From 2-02-FULL-46-13 sp036517235 (GTDB taxonomy: Bacteria > Patescibacteriota > Minisyncoccia > Phycocordibacterales > DSPV01), in assembly GCA_036517235.1 (NCBI GenBank), contig DATDXL010000044.1:1-14124 (forward strand): a DNA stretch of 14,124 nt. Direction: 5' to 3'. The stretch's first letter is position 1. The number at the start of each line of letters is the position of its first letter. Of this stretch, positions 1 through 5,547 are shown one piece after another. The position numbers and the translations under genes are program-made. The notes below the pieces were generated by a model that had not been told where the DNA came from, did not search any database, and saw only the letters and a program-made list of their open reading frames with translations.

Positions 1-96
1 CCGAAGGACTTCATCGACCACGCGGCGTCGCTCCGTCAGGCTTTCGCCCATTGCGGAAGATTCTCGACTGCGGCCACCCGTAGGTGTATGGACCGT

Positions 97-749
97 CATA
101 GTGTTTTCTCCGATCACTCGGAGTATCAGACTATACCTTCATCCTCACTGAAATCAGTGAGGAGCCAACATATTAGCTACTGCGTTAGTCCCTTATCGGA
201 CATTTCAGCAACTCTTTCGCCGAAGCGAAAAGTCGTTACGGGGTTAATCTTGCACTGAAAGAAAGCGCGGAATAGTTTTGTGGTATTCCGCAAAATTGGA
301 GGTTGGGTAGGATTCGGACCTACATAGTGCCACGAGTGGATTTCACGCTTTCGCCATCCCAAATTAAGAGAGGATAAAGCATATCTCTTTCAATGCTGAA
401 CAATTATCATCTTAACTCCTAACAAACATGGCTTACGAGTTACCTCGTTCCAAACCTTCTTTCAGTGCAAGACAACTTCCCACGGTATTGTCTGCCTTTC
501 GGCAGATTCCACCGTTATGAGTTGGTTTTTTCATGGAGATTACTCTCCAAGGAGACAGTTGCTCTTGCTCCAAACTCTGGAGCGAGCATCTTTTTGAACA
601 AACATTGCGAAAGGCAATCTGAAAATTAAGGAGGCAAACAGAGAAATTCATCTGGCTTCAGGAGCGAAGCGACTTATGAATTTCTCGTTGAGAGCCGACT
701 ATAATTTTCAATTACCGAAGCACGTTTGTGAAAAAAGATGCGAGCGTTT
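97..749 (-). ncRNA. Group I self-splicing intron in 16S rRNA (after E. coli position 328)
   Basis: The exon reads ...GGAACTGAGAT, then 653 nt, then ACGGTCC; joining the two restores the 16S sequence. The 5' exon ends in U and the intron ends in G, as the class requires. Core elements on the minus strand are: guide sequence GTCTC (552-556), pairing with exon GAGAT with a G.U at the splice site; P2 hairpin with GTAA loop (535-548); P3 516-525 with 165-172; P4/P5 at 482-515, with a GAAA-capped P5 at 491-506; P6 extension 459-471 with 249-261 (13 bp perfect); P7 GACTA (186-190) with TAGTC (129-133); P8 hairpin 143-162; P9 hairpin 108-123. The P1 loop (about 557-749) and the P6 extension (about 262-458) are enlarged. 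No homing endonuclease ORF is visible. Boundaries are good to a few bases; the subgroup is not assigned. Confidence 0.9.
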
Positions 750-893
750 ATCTCAGTTCCATCGGTGGGGAACAGGCTCTCACCCCCCCTAAGCGTCGTA
801 GCCTTGGTAGGCCATTACCCTACCAACTAGCTGATACTGAGCAGGCTCTTCATAGAGCGGTTAACCCTTTACCATGCACTAATTTCTAAACTA

Positions 894-921
894 TTGACTT
901 AAAAGAAAAATGTTCTATAAT
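894..921 (+). promoter_or_regulatory. Sigma-70-type promoter of the nested antisense mini-gene
   Basis: The -35 TTGACT (894-899) and -10 TATAAT (916-921) are separated by 16 bp. The predicted start (about 926-932) falls on or just before the ATG at 932, so the mRNA would be leaderless. The -35 overlaps the last two bases of the rRNA helix arm (876-895). Confidence 0.75.
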
Positions 922-931
922 GGGGATTAGT

Positions 932-1099
932 ATGATATTCGAATTCGCCTCGCGGGCAAAGCTTCCAAGCCGGCCCTACCAATCCACAGAAGCTCCTGAT
1001 CTCATCACCGTGTTAGTCGCCGCTGTCCCTCTCGCCATTCTGATTGGCCTCTGCCTAGTTGGGGAGGTTCAGTACTTTCTGACACTCGTCGGAAAATGA
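932..1099 (+). CDS. 55-aa single-span membrane peptide nested antisense in 16S rRNA
   Basis: This is an ATG...TGA frame of 55 codons, placed between a consensus promoter ending 10 bp upstream and a strong terminator 10 bp downstream. Residues 1-22 are polar and basic with several prolines. Residues 24-44 form a hydrophobic span (ITVLVAAVPLAILIGLCLVG), and the tail after about residue 45 ends in LVGK. The layout suggests a one-pass membrane peptide. There is no Shine-Dalgarno sequence; the transcript would begin at or within a few bases of the ATG. I do not recognise a family. Short hydrophobic peptides with their own promoter and terminator resemble type I toxins, and the opposite strand here is the rRNA precursor; this is speculation. 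The expression signals make a real gene more likely than a chance frame, but homologs would be needed to settle it. Confidence 0.6.
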   Translation: MIFEFASRAKLPSRPYQSTEAPDLITVLVAAVPLAILIGLCLVGEVQYFLTLVGK

Positions 1100-1108
1100 G
1101 ATCTTCAT

Positions 1109-1144
1109 AACGCTTCGGCTTCGGCCGGAGCGTTTTCTTTTTTT
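1109..1144 (+). terminator. Rho-independent terminator of the nested mini-gene
   Basis: An 11-bp stem (1109-1119 with 1124-1134, one G.T) is capped by TTCG and followed by TTCTTTTTTT at 1135-1144. It lies 9 bp after the TGA at 1097-1099 and ends exactly where the rRNA helix arm begins. Confidence 0.85.
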
Positions 1145-1264
1145 AATAGTCCACAAATTAGTGCACGGGCTATCGGGAATTACCCCGTCTTTCGACGAGC
1201 TGTGCCCGACTCATTGGTAGATTCCTGCTTATTACTACCTCGTCTGCCGGTTGCGCGCATAGCG

Positions 1265-1375
1265 CGCAGGTTACAAAGTTGCAGGTTTATAAAGTTTATA
1301 AAGCGGATACAGCAACCTACACCCTCCCACTTTACGAACCTTATAACTTTATGAACTTTACAAACTGTGTGCTAC
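1265..1375 (-). repeat. Expanded V1 helix of 16S rRNA with TTTATAAA-type repeats
   Basis: Between the conserved GCATGCAAGTC and GGCAGACGAG segments there are roughly 150 nt, against about 45 in E. coli. Arms 1284-1303 and 1347-1366 pair over about 18 of 20 positions and are built from degenerate copies of an ACTTTATAAAC-like unit. The pattern suggests the helix grew by internal duplication. Confidence 0.6.
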
Positions 1376-1450
1376 ACACGCCCCCGTGACTTGCATGCCT
1401 TATCCACGCCGCCAGCGTTCATCCTGAGCTAGGATCAAACTCTTATTGAA

Positions 1451-1812
1451 GATTTGAACGGAACAAAACAGAAAATGGTATTCTCTATTTCCTTCCTCAA
1501 TATTCCATATAGGAACACATCAGAACTTCAATTATGTTTTCTCTTAACTTCTGGAATCATTTTATTTATCCAAACAATCCGCGTAAATCGGACCGCTTGG
1601 AATTTCTAGACTTTAACTCCCTCGCCATTAAGAAATGGCTCGGGATGCACAATTCGATTACATCGAATTGGCATTGCACTTACTTTTTGTGTTCTCATCC
1701 CGCTTAGAAATAACTGAAACTAATTTCAGATTTCTAACGGGACTAGATTATTTCATTTTCAAGGAACGCACTTCACCCCATTCGCTCGTTAGCGAATGAA
1801 ATACTGAAGCGT
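1451..1812 (-). other. Structured 16S rRNA 5' leader
   Basis: About 360 nt of transcribed leader with no gene. Minus-strand hairpins include one at 1780-1799 (CATTCGCT-AACG-AGCGAATG), a long one at 1699-1741 and one near 1650-1671. The segment at 1753-1769 reads GCGTTCCTTGAAAATGA, which resembles the boxA antitermination element of rRNA leaders, though the match is imperfect. Processing sites cannot be placed from sequence alone. Confidence 0.55.
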
Positions 1813-1818
1813 CGGTAC

Positions 1819-1846
1819 ATTATACATATGGCAAAGGGGCTGTCAA
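1819..1846 (-). promoter_or_regulatory. Promoter of the rRNA operon
   Basis: On the minus strand, TTGACA (1841-1846) and TATAAT (1819-1824) are both perfect consensus, separated by 16 bp. The predicted start is near 1812. No other strong promoter lies between here and the 16S 5' end. Confidence 0.85.
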
Positions 1847-1854
1847 TTGGCCAA

Positions 1855-1892
1855 GAAATATAAGGAAAAGCCGGCTTCAAAAGAAGCCGGCT
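1855..1892 (-). terminator. Terminator of leuA
   Basis: A perfect 10-bp stem AGCCGGCTTC/GAAGCCGGCT (1869-1892, loop of four) is followed on the minus strand by TTTTCCTTATATTT. It sits 32 bp past the leuA stop and just before the rRNA promoter, separating the two units. Confidence 0.85.
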
Positions 1893-1924
1893 GGACAGCA
1901 AACAACAGCAGCAACACGCAACAA

Positions 1925-3571
1925 TCAGAGGCGGTTCAGAGCGGAGAGCACTGCCTGCACCGAAGCATGCTCGATATTCGTATTCACTCCCGAACCCCAC
2001 CTGGTCTTACCATCTCCCATTTTGATCCGAATGTAGGCAATAGCGGAAGCGTCTTCCCCGATCTCAAGCCCATGCTCACTGTAGTGAGTTATCTCAAAAC
2101 GAGGTTCACCAATAGTACTGAAACCATGAACCAGCGCCGCAAGCGGACCATTGCCTTCGCCCACGAACTCAACATTTTTCCCGTCTTGTTGTAGCTGTGC
2201 GAAACATTGGACCCCACCGGGGATACTCTCGGCCTTGAATCCCATGAAATGCCAAGGGGAATAGCGTTGAACATATTCCTCCAAGAACATTACCTTGAGT
2301 TCCTGTCCCGTAACTTCACGACCAAGTGCATCGATTTTTTCGCTTGCAATCGGCCCGAACTCGCGCTGCATCTCTTTCGGCAGATCCATGCCGAATTCTT
2401 GTTTGAGCACGAAAGCAATACCGCCTTTACCAGACTGACTGTTGATACGAATCGCCTTGTGATATCTGCGCCCGATGTCCCCTGGGTTAATCGTGAGATA
2501 CGGAACGTCCCAGTGTTCCCGACCACCTTTTTCCCATTCTTCCAACCCCTTCTTGATGGCATCTTGGTGCGACCCGCTAAACGCGGTAAACACCAATTCT
2601 CCAGCGTAGGGATGGCGGTCCGGAACAGTCATGCCGGTACAACGCTCATAGACTTCCCGAACCGCATTGAGGTTCGAGAAATCAAGCTTGGGGTCAATGC
2701 CATGCATATAGAGGTTCAGTGCAACCGTGACAATGTCGAGATTTCCTGTACGCTCGCCGTTGCCGAAGAGCGTACCTTCGACCCGATCAGCCCCTGCAAG
2801 AAGCCCGAGCTCGGTCGCTGCAGTACCAGTACTACGATCATTGTGCGTATGTAAGCTGATAATGAGCGAGTCCCGGTTCTTTATGTTCCGACAGACCCAC
2901 TCGATCTGATCAGCATAGACATTGGGCATCGCGACCTCGACCGTGTCCGGAAGGTTGAGGATCATTTTCCTCTGTGGAGTCGGTTGCCACACATCCATGA
3001 CCGCTTCGGAGATTTCCTTGGCGAACTCGACTTCGGTCGCGCTGAAACTTTCAGGCGAATACTGAAGCGTTACCTCGGTTCCTTGGAGCCGTGAGAGCCG
3101 GTCCTTGATCATCTGTGCACCGTGCACCGCGACTTGGATAATCTCTTGTTTCGTCATCCCGAATACGACACGACGCTGTGCCGGCGACGTGGAGTTGTAG
3201 AGATGGATGATGGCCTTCTTGGCCCCCATAAGCGACTTAAAAGTCTTCTCTATAAGATCTTCACGCGCCTGCACGAGCACCTGGAGCCACACGTCATCCG
3301 GCACACGATCCTCTTCGATCAGGCGACGGTTAAAGGCGAACTCGGTATTCGATGCCGCCGGAAATCCAACTTCAATCTCCTTGAGGCCACATCTCACGAG
3401 CAGAGGGAAAAGCTCGAGCTTTTGCGCGATGTTCATCGGGTTCGGAAGTGCTTGATTCCCATCGCGAAGGTCCACACTAGACCAGCTGGGCGCCTTGGTA
3501 AGGACGCGGTTCGGCCACTCTCGATCAGGCAAGTGAATCTGCGGAAACGGACGGTATATTCCTGGGTTCAT
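1925..3571 (-). CDS. leuA: 2-isopropylmalate synthase
   Basis: The enzyme condenses acetyl-CoA with 2-oxoisovalerate, the first committed step of leucine synthesis, in the cytoplasm. The protein is 548 aa and full length for the long LeuA form. The N-terminal TIM-barrel part shows DLRDGNQ (34-40), the HTHND metal-binding motif (241-245) and GNGERTGN (270-277). The C-terminal portion (about 430-548, with GEGNGPLAALVHGF) matches the LeuA regulatory domain that binds leucine in other bacteria. No leuB, leuC, leuD or ilv gene is in the window, which is notable because CPR bacteria usually lack amino-acid pathways. The gene has its own promoter, an upstream leucine attenuator and a downstream terminator. 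The ATG at 3571 has no good Shine-Dalgarno sequence, but a 13-codon ORF (3568-3609, preceded by GGGAG) ends in an ATGA overlap with it, so translation may be coupled. Confidence 0.96.
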   Translation of the reverse strand: MNPGIYRPFPQIHLPDREWPNRVLTKAPSWSSVDLRDGNQALPNPMNIAQKLELFPLLVRCGLKEIEVGFPAASNTEFAFNRRLIEEDRVPDDVWLQVLVQAREDLIEKTFKSLMGAKKAIIHLYNSTSPAQRRVVFGMTKQEIIQVAVHGAQMIKDRLSRLQGTEVTLQYSPESFSATEVEFAKEISEAVMDVWQPTPQRKMILNLPDTVEVAMPNVYADQIEWVCRNIKNRDSLIISLHTHNDRSTGTAATELGLLAGADRVEGTLFGNGERTGNLDIVTVALNLYMHGIDPKLDFSNLNAVREVYERCTGMTVPDRHPYAGELVFTAFSGSHQDAIKKGLEEWEKGGREHWDVPYLTINPGDIGRRYHKAIRINSQSGKGGIAFVLKQEFGMDLPKEMQREFGPIASEKIDALGREVTGQELKVMFLEEYVQRYSPWHFMGFKAESIPGGVQCFAQLQQDGKNVEFVGEGNGPLAALVHGFSTIGEPRFEITHYSEHGLEIGEDASAIAYIRIKMGDGKTRWGSGVNTNIEHASVQAVLSALNRL

Positions 3572-3629
3572 AGGTTTTGATTTTGTTGTTTTCTGTTGTG
3601 AAAGAACATATCGCTACTTCTCCCGAAGT

Positions 3630-3717
3630 AAAACGAAGCCAGCGCCCCTAGGGTGGGGCGCTGGCTGGTGTTTAAAATCGTAGGTTCAGATTTCAGGCAC
3701 TAGCAAACGCTCCACCC
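3630..3717 (-). promoter_or_regulatory. Transcription attenuator of leuA (terminator and antiterminator)
   Basis: The terminator is a perfect 12-bp stem (3637-3648 with 3655-3666, 6-nt loop) followed by TCGTTTTACTT. An alternative helix pairs GGGTGGAGCGTTTGC (3703-3717, inside the leader ORF just after the Leu codons) with GCCAGCGCCCCACCC (3651-3665, the terminator 5' arm and loop). That gives 13 of 15 positions paired, two mismatches. The two folds exclude each other. A ribosome stalled at the Leu codons (3723-3740) would leave 3703-3717 free and favour readthrough; one moving on to the stop at 3693 would cover it and favour termination. The fold is seen in the sequence; the mechanism is inferred from known leu and trp attenuators. 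Confidence 0.82.
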
Positions 3718-3776
3718 CGTCTAAGGAGGAGGCCGAGAAGCGAGCCACTATTTAAATTGCCAACAACTAAATTCAT
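3693..3776 (-). CDS. leuL: Leucine-rich leader peptide of leuA
   Basis: A 27-codon ORF (ATG to TGA) with seven Leu codons. Five fall in a cluster reading LLGLLL (codons 13-18: CTT CTC GGC CTC CTC CTT). It lies between a promoter and the attenuator hairpin in front of leuA, exactly the arrangement of leucine leader peptides that sense charged tRNA-Leu. The start ATG lies about 8 bp past the -10 box, so the mRNA may be leaderless; GGAG just before the ATG is probably too close to serve as a Shine-Dalgarno. The symbol is applied by function; sequence homology to other leuL peptides is not expected. Confidence 0.82.
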   Translation of the reverse strand: MNLVVGNLNSGSLLGLLLRRGGAFASA

Positions 3777-3783
3777 ATGCTCC

Positions 3784-3811
3784 ATACTACTCTTCCGACA
3801 AATGTTGTCAA
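3784..3811 (-). promoter_or_regulatory. Promoter of leuL-leuA
   Basis: On the minus strand, TTGACA (3806-3811) and TAGTAT (3784-3789) have 16-bp spacing. A short dyad, GACAA-CAT-TTGTC (3797-3809), overlaps the -35 and might be an operator or chance. The promoter begins 4 bp past the stop of the upstream gene, which has no terminator of its own, so readthrough is possible. Confidence 0.65.
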
Positions 3812-3814
3812 ATG

Positions 3815-4837
3815 CTACTTAGTGAATTTGAAAGTGGAGAGAATTTTGTAGTACTTCTGTTTATCAGACTCAGAGATAATATTCTCTTTCCCTGGCAATA
3901 TACTGAACTGGTATACAACAGCCCCAACTTTTACGTAAGTGACTACCGTTGAAAAACCGGCTGCATTCCATGTTTCTTGACGCTCCACAGCTTGTTTACC
4001 ATCAATTAGCGCCCTCTTACTACTTAACACCATTTTTGAGGACTGTCCTTCGTACGCAGTCTGATTAAATTCATCTGAACTTTTTAGCCAATCTTGTATC
4101 AATTGTCCTGTCGGATCTTCAGAGAAAATAACTCTAAACGCTGCGGAAGAATAGTTTGGTGTGCCAAACTGTAAAGAATTATCACGATTTACCCACTCCC
4201 AAGGATACTTAAACTCAAACCCATTTTTGTCATTGCGATAAGTTTTCCAGTCTTCTGGTACTGTTGAGGTTCCAATTGGTGCATTAGAGTTCCTTTTGTT
4301 GTAGGAAATAATCAACCATCTCCCGTTTGCGTCTTTCTCAACAATAAAAGTCGCATCTACATCCTGTTCAGGATAGGTTCCCCCGCTTACACCTCCGCTG
4401 TAAAGCATACGACGTTCATTCACGTTCACAGAAAATTCCTGCGCAGAGATCGGTACAGGGTTTCCAACAAGATATGTGGTAATCCCATAAAACGGGAATG
4501 GGTCAGATTGGGACATTAAGTCACTTGTAAAGGATACTGACTTACAAGCAGAGAGGGCTTTACCATCTTTCACTGATTGATATTCCTCAAAGGACCTCAC
4601 TACATTAGTGATATTATCCTCCGCTGACTTACTTAAGTCTTGTGTAAGACAAGGATTTGGAACTTCCTTTTTCGTGCTAATAAAAAACCATGCACCAGCA
4701 ACCAGCACGAGTCCAAGAACTGCTCCTCCAACAAAGACTGGGGTGCGATTGGGTTTAGGAAAATTAACTGAAGCGTTTGAGTTTATTTCAGGAGAAACAG
4801 GAGGTGTATTTGGTATGGGAACCGTTCCGTTTTCCAT
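3815..4837 (-). CDS. Membrane-anchored protein with C-terminal PsbP-like domain
   Basis: 340 aa. Residues 1-32 are a proline-rich cytoplasmic tail, 33-54 a single membrane span, and the rest is probably outside the membrane. Residues about 60-185 form one domain, ending in a sheet-like stretch with FIVEKDANGRWLIISYN. Residues about 197-340 start YRNDKNGFEFKYPWEW and end ILSTFKF, the signature of PsbP/MOG1-like domains common in short surface proteins of CPR and other bacteria. Cys63 and Cys98 could form a disulfide. It is the last gene of a minus-strand run behind secDF, starting 14 bp after the zinc-ribbon gene, with no clear ribosome-binding site. Function is unknown; domain naming rests on pattern memory. 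Confidence 0.85.
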   Translation of the reverse strand: MENGTVPIPNTPPVSPEINSNASVNFPKPNRTPVFVGGAVLGLVLVAGAWFFISTKKEVPNPCLTQDLSKSAEDNITNVVRSFEEYQSVKDGKALSACKSVSFTSDLMSQSDPFPFYGITTYLVGNPVPISAQEFSVNVNERRMLYSGGVSGGTYPEQDVDATFIVEKDANGRWLIISYNKRNSNAPIGTSTVPEDWKTYRNDKNGFEFKYPWEWVNRDNSLQFGTPNYSSAAFRVIFSEDPTGQLIQDWLKSSDEFNQTAYEGQSSKMVLSSKRALIDGKQAVERQETWNAAGFSTVVTYVKVGAVVYQFSILPGKENIISESDKQKYYKILSTFKFTK

Positions 4838-4851
4838 AAATCTTAATGAGT

Positions 4852-5040
4852 TTATCGTCTTATTTTGGACTCCATCAACGACACTTTCTTTTCAAGAAGA
4901 GCAATACTTTTCTTTTTCTTCCAACAACTTCTGCACACGTCAAAGTGTTTATACCCAGAAGACTTTTCGCGGTGAAACTCAACAGATACAAAATCGTTCC
5001 TTACCGCCTTCCCACAAACATCGCAGTATCTCTTAAACAT
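4852..5040 (-). CDS. Small zinc-ribbon protein
   Basis: 62 aa with two CxxC pairs (CDVC at 6-9, CRSC at 36-39) that would bind one zinc ion, then a lysine-rich stretch and a short helical tail (residues about 45-61) that could form a coiled coil. Similar tiny treble-clef or ribbon proteins bind nucleic acid or proteins, but no specific family is recognised. It lies 19 bp after the DUF2283 gene and 14 bp before the PsbP-like gene, so co-transcription is likely. Confidence 0.75.
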   Translation of the reverse strand: MFKRYCDVCGKAVRNDFVSVEFHREKSSGYKHFDVCRSCWKKKKSIALLEKKVSLMESKIRR

Positions 5041-5059
5041 AAGGTGCCCTTAGACACTA

Positions 5060-5299
5060 CTAAGCGGGGGTTGTGGCTGTGATTTCAACCGGAACACCCC
5101 TCATGAAATCCTTCTCAAGGCTCTTTACACCTTTTTGAGAGAGTTGAAACGAGGCGTCCAGTAATTCAACACCGACAGTATTTCCTTTGGTATCCACGTC
5201 AATCATGAGACGGTCATTTACCTTAACCGTTCCTTTTATTTTCCCATCGCGAAGGCGAATATACATCGCGTCCGCCGTTTTGTCGTAACTTATTTTCAT
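5060..5299 (-). CDS. DUF2283 domain protein
   Basis: 79 aa, almost entirely the DUF2283 pattern: YDKTADAMYIRL near the start, then a central IDVDTKGNTVGVELLDAS segment. The start follows the DUF4258 stop by 1 bp, so the two are probably translated together. DUF2283 and DUF4258 genes are often neighbours and are commonly suspected to be a toxin-antitoxin-like pair; I treat that as inference. DUF2283 would then be the likelier partner or antitoxin. Confidence 0.85.
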   Translation of the reverse strand: MKISYDKTADAMYIRLRDGKIKGTVKVNDRLMIDVDTKGNTVGVELLDASFQLSQKGVKSLEKDFMRGVPVEITATTPA

Positions 5300-5300
5300 A

Positions 5301-5540
5301 TTATTTATCCAAGATGTAATACGCAGTTATGATACGATATTCATTTCTTGTATCTGGGGTTACTCCTTTTACATACACTACTTCTAACATCTTACCACCT
5401 ACAGCTTTTCGAGCAACCATCCGACCAGCAAATGACACACGCACCGCGTCGGGATTTTTGATAGTTTTCTTAAGATAATCAATGTTGATACCCCTTTCAA
5501 TAATCGCTTGCTGGAAATGGAGTGAGAATTTCAGATTCAT
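5301..5540 (-). CDS. DUF4258 domain protein (possible toxin of a DUF2283 pair)
   Basis: 79 aa. It shows the DUF4258 layout: an N-terminal FSLHFQQAIIERGI helix, a KNPDAVR strand, then KAVGGKMLEVVYVKG and a C-terminal IITAYYIL strand. That order resembles the RelE/BrnT-like fold proposed for this family. It starts 7 bp after secF and ends 1 bp before the DUF2283 gene. A role as an mRNA-targeting toxin is a hypothesis from its fold family and pairing; no catalytic residue can be asserted. Confidence 0.83.
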   Translation of the reverse strand: MNLKFSLHFQQAIIERGINIDYLKKTIKNPDAVRVSFAGRMVARKAVGGKMLEVVYVKGVTPDTRNEYRIITAYYILDK

Positions 5541-5547
5541 ATCTGCG

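Larger units (their letters stand above)
876..1164 (-). other. 16S rRNA helix-tip insertion (intervening sequence) in V2
   Basis: In the rRNA-sense strand, arms 1145-1164 and 876-895 pair over 20 positions: 17 Watson-Crick, two G.U and one mismatch. The G.U pairs exist only in the rRNA strand (they would be A.C on the other), so selection appears to act on the rRNA fold. The helix sits where CPR 16S usually has a short hairpin between the pieces matching E. coli 150-180 and 230-240. Its loop is replaced by 249 nt (896-1144) with no group I or group II core that I can find. By analogy with intervening sequences in other bacterial rRNAs, the base helix could be cut by RNase III, leaving a fragmented 16S; that is inference. 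The insert carries a complete gene on the opposite strand. Confidence 0.8.
1..1450 (-). rRNA. rrs: 16S rRNA gene, 5' part (3' end beyond window), interrupted
   Basis: Read on the minus strand, AGAGTTTGATCCTAGCTCAG (from about 1443) is the conserved 16S 5' end. The conserved block around E. coli 240-328 lies at 750-840, and E. coli 329 to about 425 lies at 1-96, running off the left edge. About 425 E. coli positions therefore occupy ~1450 bp. The excess is a group I intron (97-749), a helix-tip insert (896-1144) and an enlarged V1 helix (about 1265-1375). Exon-like segments are 1145-1450, 750-895 and 1-96. The hairpin normally CTCC-TACG-GGAG reads CACC-TACG-GGTG at 75-86, a paired change that keeps the stem, so the gene looks functional rather than decayed. 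Sequence character is CPR/Parcubacteria-like. The mature 5' end at 1450 is estimated by counting from the conserved block. Confidence 0.95.

Noticed and set aside
177..362. 61-aa minus-strand frame inside the intron
   Set aside because: It covers the P6 extension and P7 region; it is RNA structure, not a protein.
301..365. A true tRNA gene on the minus strand
   Set aside because: Only a T-arm-like hairpin fits; no matching acceptor 5' strand, D arm or anticodon arm can be folded.
433..651. 72-aa minus-strand frame inside the 16S intron
   Set aside because: It runs through P2, P3, P4/P5 and other intron helices; the conserved RNA structure explains the sequence, and no endonuclease motif is present.
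896..1144. A second intron (group I or II) in the V2 insert
   Set aside because: No P7-type GACTA/TAGTC pair and no domain V-like hairpin; it behaves as a helix-tip insert.
1281..1366. CRISPR-like or tandem repeat array
   Set aside because: Units are short, degenerate and lack spacers; they form a helix of 16S V1.
2207..2854. 215-aa plus-strand frame opposite leuA
   Set aside because: Shadow of the clearly identified leuA; no protein-like motifs.
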